Assembly: GCA_035541895.1 (NCBI GenBank) | Contig: DATKMK010000050.1 | Coordinates: 1 to 20,977, forward strand | DNA from: DATKMK01 sp035541895 | GTDB taxonomy: Bacteria; Desulfobacterota; Binatia; HRBIN30; JACQVA1 | Reading direction: 5' to 3' | DNA length: 20,977 nt | Part shown: positions 13,894-19,922 of the stretch, in pieces | How the letters are laid out: the number at the start of each line of letters is the position of its first letter | Position numbering within the stretch: the first letter of the stretch is position 1 | Translations under genes and position numbers: made by a program | Notes under the pieces: model-generated | What the model was told of the DNA's origin: nothing | Database searches by the model: none | What the model saw: only the letters and a program-made list of their open reading frames with translations

Positions 13894-14238
13894 ATCCCCT
13901 TCGAGAATGGAGGCAAGCGTGGGTTTACCTCCAGCCGCAAAGACGTTACGGTCGGTCGCCGGTCATTGCTCGTGTGACGACCCCCACGCCGAAGAGTTGC
14001 CCGACCACTTGGTTATGATCTAACTCCAATGAGACGAAAGACGACTCACCACAGAGGCACTGAGACACGGAGAATGGGATCCTCCAGGGTTGAAGCCTTC
14101 ACTTCGAAACGTCATTCTCGATCGGGTTTGGTTCTTCATCTACGAGCTGCCGAATCTCTTGTCTTCTCTGCGTCTCCGCGTCTCTGTGGTGAAGTGTTCT
14201 TTTCCCATCCAAGGTTAACGGAGCCCGAAAACTGAGCC
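13894..14238. other. 345-bp divergent intergenic region without a supported gene
   Basis: It holds the upstream regions of moaB (minus) and hlyD (plus) and an inverted-repeat element at 14046-14193. A 68-codon frame at 14029-14235 reads through the repeat and is judged not a gene. I do not see a molybdenum cofactor riboswitch fold by eye, and no clear sigma70 promoter. Confidence 0.6.
14046..14193. repeat. MITE-like inverted repeat element (about 148 bp)
   Basis: The left arm (14046-14074, beginning TCACCACAGAGGCACTGAG) and the right arm (14164-14193, ending GTCTCTGTGGTGAA) are imperfect reverse complements of about 30 bases, with the outer TCACCACAGAG perfectly matched. Arms built of ACAGAG/ACGGAG units like this recur in many uncultured bacterial genomes, and give spurious ORFs containing HHRGTETRR and ASPRLCGE, both seen here. 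The roughly 90-bp centre has no coding sign. No target-site duplication was obvious. Confidence 0.65.
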
Positions 14239-15273
14239 ATGCCTAGGCGACTGCTCGTGCCGCTTCTCCTTCTCGCGCTGGTCAGCGCCATCGGTGTGTG
14301 GCGATGGCGACGGGCGCGCGAATTCAATCAGACCGCGATTCGTGGGTCGGGGATTATCGAAGTCACCCAGGTCGACGTCGCCTTCGAGGTGCCCGGCCGA
14401 ATGGTCGAGCGGCTCGTCGATGAGGGCGCGATGCTCGACAAGGGCGAGCCGGTCGCGCGCCTCGACGACCGCGAGTACCGGCTGCAAATGGAGCGCGCAA
14501 CGGCGGGGAAGGCCGCCGCCGACGCTCGCTATCGGATGTTGATGAAGGGTTCGCGCGCACAGGACGTCGATCAAGCGTTGGCGGCGCTGGAATCGGCGGA
14601 GAGCGACCTGCGGTTGCAACAGAACGAACACCAACGCATCGCGAAGCTGTTGCAGGACGGCGTCGTGTCGCGCTCCGAGGCCGACCGCCAGAAGATGCTC
14701 CTCGAAGCCGCGCAAGCCGCGCGCGACCGTGCACGCGCCAATCTCGACCTGCTGCGCGAAGGATTTCGCACCGAAGAGATCGAACAAGGCCGTGCGCAGT
14801 TGCAGCTCGCGTCGAAGGAACTCGAACTCGCCGAACTCAATCTCGCGCGCTGCCAGCTCTACGCACCGGCCGCCGGCCGCGTCCTCAGCAAAAGCCGCGA
14901 GGCCGGCGAAATGGTCCAGCCCGGGACGCCGATTGTCACCCTCGGCGATCTGTCGCGGCCATGGGTGAACGTCTACGTCGGCGAGCGTGACTTGGGCAAA
15001 GTCTGGCTCGGCATGAAGGCCAACATCACCGTCGATTCGTTTCCGGCCGCGCCGTTCACCGGCAAGGTGACCTTCATTTCCGACCGCGCCGAGTTCACGC
15101 CGAAGAACATTCAGACCCCCGACGAGCGAGTGAAGTTGGTGTATCGAATCAAGGTCGAAGTCGAAACCCGCGACCAAGCCTTGAAGCCCGGCATGCCCGC
15201 CGACGCCGAGCTGCCCCTGCATCAAGATCGAACCCAGAGCGCCGAACGCCGAACCCAGAGCGAAGGGTCGTGA
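14239..15273 (+). CDS. HlyD/YbhG-family periplasmic adaptor (membrane fusion protein)
   Basis: A 344-residue adaptor of the YbhG/HlyD type that links an inner-membrane ABC exporter to the outer membrane. It has an N-terminal signal anchor (about 4-20, LLVPLLLLALVSAIGVW), a biotinyl-lipoyl half (GSGIIEVTQVDVAFEVPGRM, about 35-60), a long coiled-coil hairpin (about 85-205), the second lipoyl half (LYAPAAGRVLSKSREAGEMV) and a beta-barrel domain. The C-terminus ends in a tail, RTQSAERRTQSEGS, encoded by a 13-bp direct repeat (CGAACCCAGAGCG at 15229-15241 and 15250-15262, 21-bp period). That tail looks like captured intergenic repeat rather than family sequence. It is first in an operon with two ABC ATPases. 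The ribosome binding site is weak. Confidence 0.92.
   Translation: MPRRLLVPLLLLALVSAIGVWRWRRAREFNQTAIRGSGIIEVTQVDVAFEVPGRMVERLVDEGAMLDKGEPVARLDDREYRLQMERATAGKAAADARYRMLMKGSRAQDVDQALAALESAESDLRLQQNEHQRIAKLLQDGVVSRSEADRQKMLLEAAQAARDRARANLDLLREGFRTEEIEQGRAQLQLASKELELAELNLARCQLYAPAAGRVLSKSREAGEMVQPGTPIVTLGDLSRPWVNVYVGERDLGKVWLGMKANITVDSFPAAPFTGKVTFISDRAEFTPKNIQTPDERVKLVYRIKVEVETRDQALKPGMPADAELPLHQDRTQSAERRTQSEGS
15229..15262 (+). repeat. Two-copy 13-bp direct repeat in the 3' end of the adaptor gene
   Basis: CGAACCCAGAGCG occurs at 15229-15241 and 15250-15262. The 21-base period is seven codons, so the repeat adds RTQSAER-RTQS to the protein without changing frame. Confidence 0.7.
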
Positions 15274-15292
15274 CGGCCGCAGGGGATCGCGC

Positions 15293-16252
15293 GTGTCGAC
15301 GTCTGCTATCCAAGTCGAGCGGCTGGTTAAGCGCCATGGCGCGACCGCGGCACTGCGCGGCGTCAGCTTCGAAGTCCGACCGGGCGAATTGTTCGGTCTC
15401 GTCGGCCCGGACGGCGCCGGCAAGACCACCTTGTTGCGAATCCTCGCTTGTTTGCTGACCCCGAGTGAAGGGCGAGCCGTCATCGACGGAATCGATGTCG
15501 CCGCCGACCCGGCCGAGGTGAAGGGTCGCATCGGCTACATGTCGCAGCGTTTCAGTTTGTCGGAGACGCTCAGCGTCGTGGAAAACCTGCTCTACGTCGC
15601 CGAGGTGTGGGGCGTGCCGCCGGGTACGCGGCGCGAACGGATCACGCGCTTGCTCGACTTCAGCCGCCTCGGTCCGTTTCAGCAGCGGCTGACCCGCAAC
15701 CTCTCCGGCGGGATGAAACAGAAGCTCAGCCTCGCCGCGTGCCTCATCCATCAGCCGCGCATCTTGTTGCTCGACGAGCCGACCATCGGCGTCGATCCGC
15801 TCTCGCGCCGCGACTTTTGGCTGATTCTCTACGACTTGATGCAGGACGGCTCGACGATTCTCTTGTCGACACCGTACATGGACGAGGCCGAGCGCTGCGG
15901 TCGTGTCGCCTTTCTCCTCGACGGCCGCGTCATCGCCTGCGGCTCGCCGGCACAACTGAAATCCGAGCTGGGGGTCGTCGTGCTCGAACTGCGGTGTCCG
16001 CAACCGCGCGAGACCCAGCGCCGGTTGCGGCAGGTTGACGGGTTCGCCAACACGGTGCTGTTCGGCGAGCGCATCCACGTCACGTTGCCCCGCGTTGATT
16101 TCGACGCCGACGCGGCGCTGCGCCGGATTCGCTCGCTCGGCGTCACGGTCGAACATTGCAACGTGCGCGAGCCGTCGCTCGAAGATGTGTTTCTCGCGTA
16201 CACGCAATCGACCGGTCCCGGCGGCGCGCGCCTCGACGAGGGCGTCGCATGA
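15293..16252 (+). CDS. ABC transporter ATPase, YbhF N-terminal-half type, degenerate switch histidine
   Basis: A 319-residue cytoplasmic ABC ATPase. Walker A is GPDGAGKTT (38-46), the signature is LSGGMKQK, and Walker B is ILLLDEPTIGVD. The switch (H-loop) position reads STPYMDEAE, with proline (P194) where most ABC ATPases have histidine. The GPDGAGKTT spelling and a lost switch histidine agree with my memory of the first ABC domain of YbhF/RbbA-type fusions, so this would be the degenerate partner of a heterodimeric pair. Start is GTG at 15293, with AGGGG about eight bases upstream. The stop overlaps the next ATG as ATGA, so the two ATPases are coupled. Confidence 0.93.
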   Translation: MSTSAIQVERLVKRHGATAALRGVSFEVRPGELFGLVGPDGAGKTTLLRILACLLTPSEGRAVIDGIDVAADPAEVKGRIGYMSQRFSLSETLSVVENLLYVAEVWGVPPGTRRERITRLLDFSRLGPFQQRLTRNLSGGMKQKLSLAACLIHQPRILLLDEPTIGVDPLSRRDFWLILYDLMQDGSTILLSTPYMDEAERCGRVAFLLDGRVIACGSPAQLKSELGVVVLELRCPQPRETQRRLRQVDGFANTVLFGERIHVTLPRVDFDADAALRRIRSLGVTVEHCNVREPSLEDVFLAYTQSTGPGGARLDEGVA

Positions 16253-17199
16253 AGGCGCTGGCCGTCGAGGTCGAGGGACTCACGCGGGTTTTCGATCAGT
16301 TCGTCGCCGTCGATCACATCGATTTGCGGGTCGAGACCGGCACCGTGTTCGGTTTTCTCGGCCCCAACGGCGCGGGCAAGTCGACCACGATCAAAATGCT
16401 GTGCGGCATTTTGCGACCGACCTCCGGGCGCGCCACGGTCGGCGGATTCGACATCGCTCGTCAGACGGAACAGGTGAAGAGCAGCATCGGCTACATGTCG
16501 CAGAAGTTCTCGCTGTACGAGGATCTCACCGTGTCGGAGAACCTGCAGTTCTTCGCCGGCATCTACAACGTCCGCGGCGCGCAGCGCGACGCCCGGATCG
16601 CCTGGGCGTTGGAGATGGCGGGATTGAAGGGCCGCGGTGAGATGAAGACCGCCGATCTCGCCGGCGGCTGGCGCCAGCGGCTCGCGCTCGGCTGCGCCGT
16701 GTTGCACGAGCCGCCGATCTTGTTTCTCGACGAGCCGACCTCGGGCGTCGACCCGGCTTCACGTCGCAACTTCTGGGAAATGATCGGCGAGCTGGCGCAT
16801 CGCGGTATCACCGTATTCGTCACCACCCACTTCATGGACGAGGCCGAGCATTGCGACGAGCTGGCGTTGATCTACGGCGGCCGGCTGGTCGCATCGGGCA
16901 GTCCCTCCGCGCTCAAAAGCCGGCACATGTCGCGCGCGTTGTTGGAGATCGAGTGCAGCGATCTCATGGGCGCGTACGCGGCCCTCAAGGCCGACCGCGC
17001 GATCGCGGGCGTCGCGCTGTTCGGCAATGCCCTCCATGTCGTCGCCGATGACGAAGCCGCGGCCCGCGCCGTCATCAGCGGCAGTCTCGGACAACGCGGC
17101 GTCACGATTCATCGCCTCGAACGCATCGAACCGTCGCTCGAAGATGCCTTTGTCGCCATCATCGAGGCATCGTCCAGCTCGGCGCCTCCTGCTCCTTGA
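16249..17199 (+). CDS. ABC transporter ATPase, YbhF C-terminal-half type
   Basis: A 316-residue ABC ATPase with all catalytic motifs: Walker A GPNGAGKST (38-46), a Q-loop MSQKFSLYEDLTV, a LAGGWRQR signature (usually LSGGxKQR; GGW is typical of this family), Walker B ILFLDEPTSGVD and an intact switch histidine in TTHFMDEAEHC. A C-terminal regulatory segment of about 90 residues follows. In E. coli YbhF this protein and the previous one are fused into a single chain. The expected partners, two ABC-2 permeases (YbhS/YbhR), do not follow; the next gene is a DUF1003 protein on the opposite strand. The ATPase pair must work with permeases encoded elsewhere, if at all. Confidence 0.93.
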   Translation: MKALAVEVEGLTRVFDQFVAVDHIDLRVETGTVFGFLGPNGAGKSTTIKMLCGILRPTSGRATVGGFDIARQTEQVKSSIGYMSQKFSLYEDLTVSENLQFFAGIYNVRGAQRDARIAWALEMAGLKGRGEMKTADLAGGWRQRLALGCAVLHEPPILFLDEPTSGVDPASRRNFWEMIGELAHRGITVFVTTHFMDEAEHCDELALIYGGRLVASGSPSALKSRHMSRALLEIECSDLMGAYAALKADRAIAGVALFGNALHVVADDEAAARAVISGSLGQRGVTIHRLERIEPSLEDAFVAIIEASSSSAPPAP

Positions 17200-17251
17200 C
17201 GGGTTGCTACGGGTGTGAGTCGCTCCGAGCGAATTCCGCCTGATCGGTGCG

Positions 17252-17392
17252 CTACGCCTCACCGGCGGCGTCTTGCTGGCGCTCGCGCTCGAGGGCTTCG
17301 GCGACCTTGCCCGGAAGTTCGTCGAGGCGCGCGCGGTTGAGCTTCCCATCCGTGATCGACAGCCGAGAAGGCGGGCCGCCGTCGACCCGCAC
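17252..17392 (-). CDS. Possible 46-residue small protein downstream of the DUF1003 gene
   Basis: A minus-strand frame from GTG at 17392 to TAG at 17252 encodes a charged, helix-prone peptide (VRVDGGPPSRLSITDG, then KLNRARLDELPGKVAEALER and a short acidic tail). Third codon positions are mostly G or C, as in real genes here. It begins three bases after the DUF1003 stop, so it could be cotranscribed, or be a C-terminal part of that gene displaced by a frameshift. There is no clear ribosome binding site. Treat as tentative. Confidence 0.35.
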   Translation of the reverse strand: MRVDGGPPSRLSITDGKLNRARLDELPGKVAEALERERQQDAAGEA

Positions 17393-17395
17393 GAA

Positions 17396-17920
17396 TCAGG
17401 TGGTGACGATGCGGCGGTGAATCTCGTCGGTCAGCTCTTTGATGCGCTGGCTCAGCTCCTGGGTCATTTGTGTCAGTTGCGTGTTCTGTTCGAGCAGCGC
17501 GACGATTTGAGCTGACTGCTTGGTCGCGAATTCCTGCCGTTCGATGCTGGCTAATGCCAAATCCTCGCGATGCTGCGCGTCGGCGTCGGCGTGCGCCTTG
17601 TCGCGATCGGCCTGGCGCGTTTGCGCCAGCAGGATCAGCGGAGCGGCATAGGCGGCCTGCGTGCTGAACGCCAAATTCAGCAGGATGAATGGATAGACGT
17701 CGAACTGGGTCACGCCTGCCATGTTGATGGCGATCCACAGCGCGACGATGGCCGTCTGCGCGATCAGGAACGTCGGGGTACCGAAGAAGCGGGCGAAGTC
17801 TTCGGCTTTGCGCCCGAACCAGTCGTCGCCGAATGCCGATGCGAGATGGGCGTGGGGCGCGTGAAAACGAAAATGATGGCGAAACGCTGCGACCGACTTG
17901 CCGATGGGTGACAGACTCAT
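17396..17920 (-). CDS. DUF1003 inner-membrane protein
   Basis: A 174-residue protein matching the DUF1003 family, whose biochemical role is unknown. The hallmark run ARFFGTPTFLIAQTAIVALWI, then QFDVYPFILLNLAFSTQAAY and APLILLAQTRQADRDK, gives two transmembrane helices (about 46-68 and 76-98) with a short loop. The remainder is a charged coiled-coil-like C-terminal helix (about 110-170). The ATG at 17920 is supported by GGAGG six bases upstream. It is divergent from the tetraheme cytochrome operon, with 131 bases between starts. Confidence 0.93.
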   Translation of the reverse strand: MSLSPIGKSVAAFRHHFRFHAPHAHLASAFGDDWFGRKAEDFARFFGTPTFLIAQTAIVALWIAINMAGVTQFDVYPFILLNLAFSTQAAYAAPLILLAQTRQADRDKAHADADAQHREDLALASIERQEFATKQSAQIVALLEQNTQLTQMTQELSQRIKELTDEIHRRIVTT

Positions 17921-17936
17921 GTGTTGACCTCCATGT

Positions 17937-18035
17937 GGGGGGGGCGCGACGCTCGTGCGCGACCCCTCTCGTCCGTTTGCCGAGCGTCGCTGCCGGAGTC
18001 AATCGCCGCCGGCCGCGCGATCGCGCGTTTGACTC
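17937..18035. promoter_or_regulatory. Divergent intergenic region with inverted repeats and a G8 tract
   Basis: Eight consecutive G at 17937-17944 are followed by an imperfect stem. An inverted repeat GAGTCAA (17996-18002) and TTGACTC (18029-18035) surrounds a 14-bp palindrome, CGCGCGATCGCGCG (18014-18027), with a different centre. It is a plausible operator for the DUF1003 gene or the cytochrome operon, but palindromes are frequent in GC-rich DNA. Confidence 0.3.
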
Positions 18036-18051
18036 GCGTCCCCGCGCCAGG

Positions 18052-18519
18052 ATGATGGGTGCGAACGTCATGACCGAACCGGCGCGGGGGCGAAGTCTCC
18101 GATTGCGGCTGACGCGGAGCGCGCTCACGTTGCTCTGGCTCGCCCCGCCCGTCGGGGTCGCGTGGGCCAAGGGACCGCAGGGCGAGAATGTGCATCGGCC
18201 CGACGCCGTCTGTCTGACCTGTCACACCACCGATCGCGATGCCCTGGAGAGTGATCGAGCCGCGGCGCGCACCCAGATTGCGCCGGACGTCGAGAACCGT
18301 TGCGGCGTCTGCCACAACGAAGGCCCATCCCATCGCACCGGGATGCCGCCGAAAGCGCCGGTGCCCGAGACCTTGCGGCTGTCGCCGGACGGTCTGATCA
18401 CCTGCGCGACTTGTCATTACGCGCACGGCGAGCAAAACCCCCACAACGATTTCCTCCGCATCGACAACTCGCGCGGCGCGTTGTGTCTCACGTGTCATCA
18501 GTTGTCGGAGCTGCAATAG
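18052..18519 (+). CDS. Exported tetraheme c-type cytochrome
   Basis: A 155-residue protein with a signal peptide (RR-rich N-terminus, core about 23-36, cleavage after AWA at about 39) and four CxxCH haem sites: C54-LT-CH58, C84-GV-CH88, C118-AT-CH122 and C145-LT-CH149. Additional histidines (H48, H94, H125, H131) could be distal axial ligands, giving bis-His hemes as in doubled-CxxCH multiheme cytochromes. It would carry electrons in the periplasm. The start is uncertain: ATG at 18052, 18055 or 18070; 18070 gives a more normal signal length. It is first in a tight operon with a HAMP membrane protein and a predicted outer-membrane protein, and starts divergently from DUF1003. Confidence 0.9.
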   Translation: MMGANVMTEPARGRSLRLRLTRSALTLLWLAPPVGVAWAKGPQGENVHRPDAVCLTCHTTDRDALESDRAAARTQIAPDVENRCGVCHNEGPSHRTGMPPKAPVPETLRLSPDGLITCATCHYAHGEQNPHNDFLRIDNSRGALCLTCHQLSELQ

Positions 18520-18530
18520 GAGAGTGCGCG

Positions 18531-19127
18531 ATGGCTTGGCGAGGGTTCCTGCATCACCATCCCGGACACCGGGGGCGGCAACTGCGATGGATCCTGCCGC
18601 TGATGGTCTGCGTGCTGGCTGCGGTCTTTGCCACGCTCGCCATCCAGTACCGCGTGAGCGATCAGGCCGTGACGCGCGAGTTCTTCCGCGCCCACAAGAC
18701 CATCAGTCACACCGGCGAACTGTTGGAGCGCGGGGTGCTCATCGGCGGCGGCGTGTTGCTCGCGCTGGTGGTGGCGCTCGCGGTGTGGGCGTTTCGCGTC
18801 ACGCACCGGATCGTGCGCCCGGTGCACACGATGCACCGCGCCCTCGACGCGTTGGCGGCCGGCGATCTCGGTGTGCGGGTCGAGCTGCATCGCGACGATG
18901 AATTCCGCGAGGTCGGCGACAGCCTCAACCGCTTGGTTGAAGAGTTCTCGACCACCTTGGCGACGGTACATGCGCTCGTCGATCGGGTCGCCGAGTTGAG
19001 CGCGGCGCGCGCGACCGGCGATCAGACGGCGGAGTCGCGTATCCATGAGTTGATCACGGAACTGGACGATACCATCGAGTTCTTCCGCTTGGCGCCGCGG
19101 CGTACGATCAGTGAAAACGACCGGTGA
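18531..19127 (+). CDS. HAMP-domain membrane protein, no output domain
   Basis: A 198-residue inner-membrane protein with TM1 at about 18-40, a short periplasmic loop (about 41-65, with SDQAVTREFFRAHKTISHTGEL), TM2 at about 67-90, and a HAMP domain (about 90-142, RIVRPVHTMHRALDALAAGDLGVRVE...DEFREVGDSLNRL). A C-terminal helix (about 143-198) follows. There is no histidine kinase, cyclase or methyl-accepting domain, so it senses or scaffolds without a known output. AGGAG, overlapping the upstream stop, supports the ATG at 18531. The 12-base gap to the cytochrome gene and the near-overlap with the next gene make one operon. It may couple cytochrome redox state to the cytoplasm, an inference. Confidence 0.85.
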   Translation: MAWRGFLHHHPGHRGRQLRWILPLMVCVLAAVFATLAIQYRVSDQAVTREFFRAHKTISHTGELLERGVLIGGGVLLALVVALAVWAFRVTHRIVRPVHTMHRALDALAAGDLGVRVELHRDDEFREVGDSLNRLVEEFSTTLATVHALVDRVAELSAARATGDQTAESRIHELITELDDTIEFFRLAPRRTISENDR

Positions 19128-19128
19128 G

Positions 19129-19842
19129 ATGCGCCGCGCGCTGCTGCTCGTGCTGCTGCCGGCGCTTGCGCAGGCGGCGCCGACCGGCCTCAATCAAATT
19201 CCGACCACCGATTTGGTGCCGCTCAAACAGCTCACAGTGCAACTGCAGAACGGCAACACCGATATCGATGGCGATGGGTCGGTGTGGCATCAGCCGCAGC
19301 TCGTGCCGCAGAGCGAGTTGGGCTTGCCGTATCGATTCGAGGCCGGCATCGACGTCGCGCCGGCCAATCCGCCGCACGACTACCGGCCGATCGCCAATCT
19401 GAAATGGAATCCGATTGTGGAAGACTACCGCATCCCCGCGGTCGCCGTCGGCGCGACGCAGCTCGGGCCCGACTTCTCGCCCAATTATTTTCTCGCGCTC
19501 AGTAAGACGATCAACTACGACCAGATCCAGTACCAGAAATTTCGTGCGCATCACCGCAACATCAAGTTGCGCGGCATCCGGCTGCATGTCGGCATGCTGC
19601 GCACCAGCAACGCCTGGCGCGCGATGATCGGCACGGACGTCGAGGTGAACGACCGCTTGGTCCTCTACGCCGACTGGCTCTCCGGCGCGGACGACGCCGT
19701 GTCGCTCGGCGGCGTGTTCATCATCAATCGCCAGAACAGCGTCCAAGCCTCGCTGCTGCGCGCCAACAACCAAGATCGCGTCACCGGCATTCTCCTCGCG
19801 ATCACCCACACCTTCGACTTCGACCATCCGTTCGAATGGTGA
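19129..19842 (+). CDS. Predicted outer-membrane beta-barrel-like protein
   Basis: The product has a short signal peptide (MRRALLLVLLPALAQA, cleavage before APTG) and a mature part of about 220 residues rich in alternating amphipathic strands, for example YRFEAGIDVAP, LKWNPIVEDYRIPAVAVGAT, LALSKTINYDQIQYQKF, KLRGIRLHVGMLRT, and RLVLYADWLSGADDAVSLG. The last strands end ILLAITHTFDFDHPFEW, a terminal aromatic-rich strand like those of outer-membrane barrels. I do not recognise a named family. An upstream in-frame GTG at 19111 is possible; I prefer the ATG at 19129, immediately after the HAMP gene's TGA. It probably forms a porin-like partner of the tetraheme cytochrome. Confidence 0.75.
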   Translation: MRRALLLVLLPALAQAAPTGLNQIPTTDLVPLKQLTVQLQNGNTDIDGDGSVWHQPQLVPQSELGLPYRFEAGIDVAPANPPHDYRPIANLKWNPIVEDYRIPAVAVGATQLGPDFSPNYFLALSKTINYDQIQYQKFRAHHRNIKLRGIRLHVGMLRTSNAWRAMIGTDVEVNDRLVLYADWLSGADDAVSLGGVFIINRQNSVQASLLRANNQDRVTGILLAITHTFDFDHPFEW

Positions 19843-19860
19843 CCGGTGGCGCCGCCTGAT

Positions 19861-19889
19861 TTGTGCTGGCGAACCTGCGTGACTAAGAT
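19861..19889 (+). promoter_or_regulatory. Predicted sigma70-type promoter
   Basis: TTGTGC at 19861-19866 and TAAGAT at 19884-19889 are separated by 17 bases. They match four of six and four of six consensus positions. The predicted start site lies about 25 bases before the ATG at 19923, in the 80-bp gap after the beta-barrel gene, so the aminotransferase can be transcribed independently. Confidence 0.45.
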
Positions 19890-19922
19890 GTGCCGGTCCC
19901 GCTTCGCGCGAAAGGAACGACC

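Noticed and set aside
13894..14028. Possible molybdenum cofactor riboswitch upstream of moaB
   Set aside because: The context fits, but by eye I could not find the conserved Moco RNA core; a covariance-model search would decide.
14029..14235. 68-codon plus-strand frame in the intergenic region
   Set aside because: It reads through both arms of the inverted-repeat element and gives the well-known spurious HHRGTETRR and ASPRLCGE strings.
15149..16207. Minus-strand 352-codon frame over the first ABC ATPase
   Set aside because: It is antisense to a gene with intact Walker A, signature and Walker B motifs and shows no domain of its own.
17937..17944. G8 homopolymer as a phase-variation switch
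   Set aside because: It lies outside coding sequence and only one such tract is present; it could equally be an assembly artefact, so it is only noted in the regulatory region.
18029..18057. TTGACT ... GATGAT as a promoter for the tetraheme cytochrome operon
   Set aside because: The -10 hexamer would overlap the proposed start codon at 18052; only valid if translation starts at 18070, which I cannot settle.
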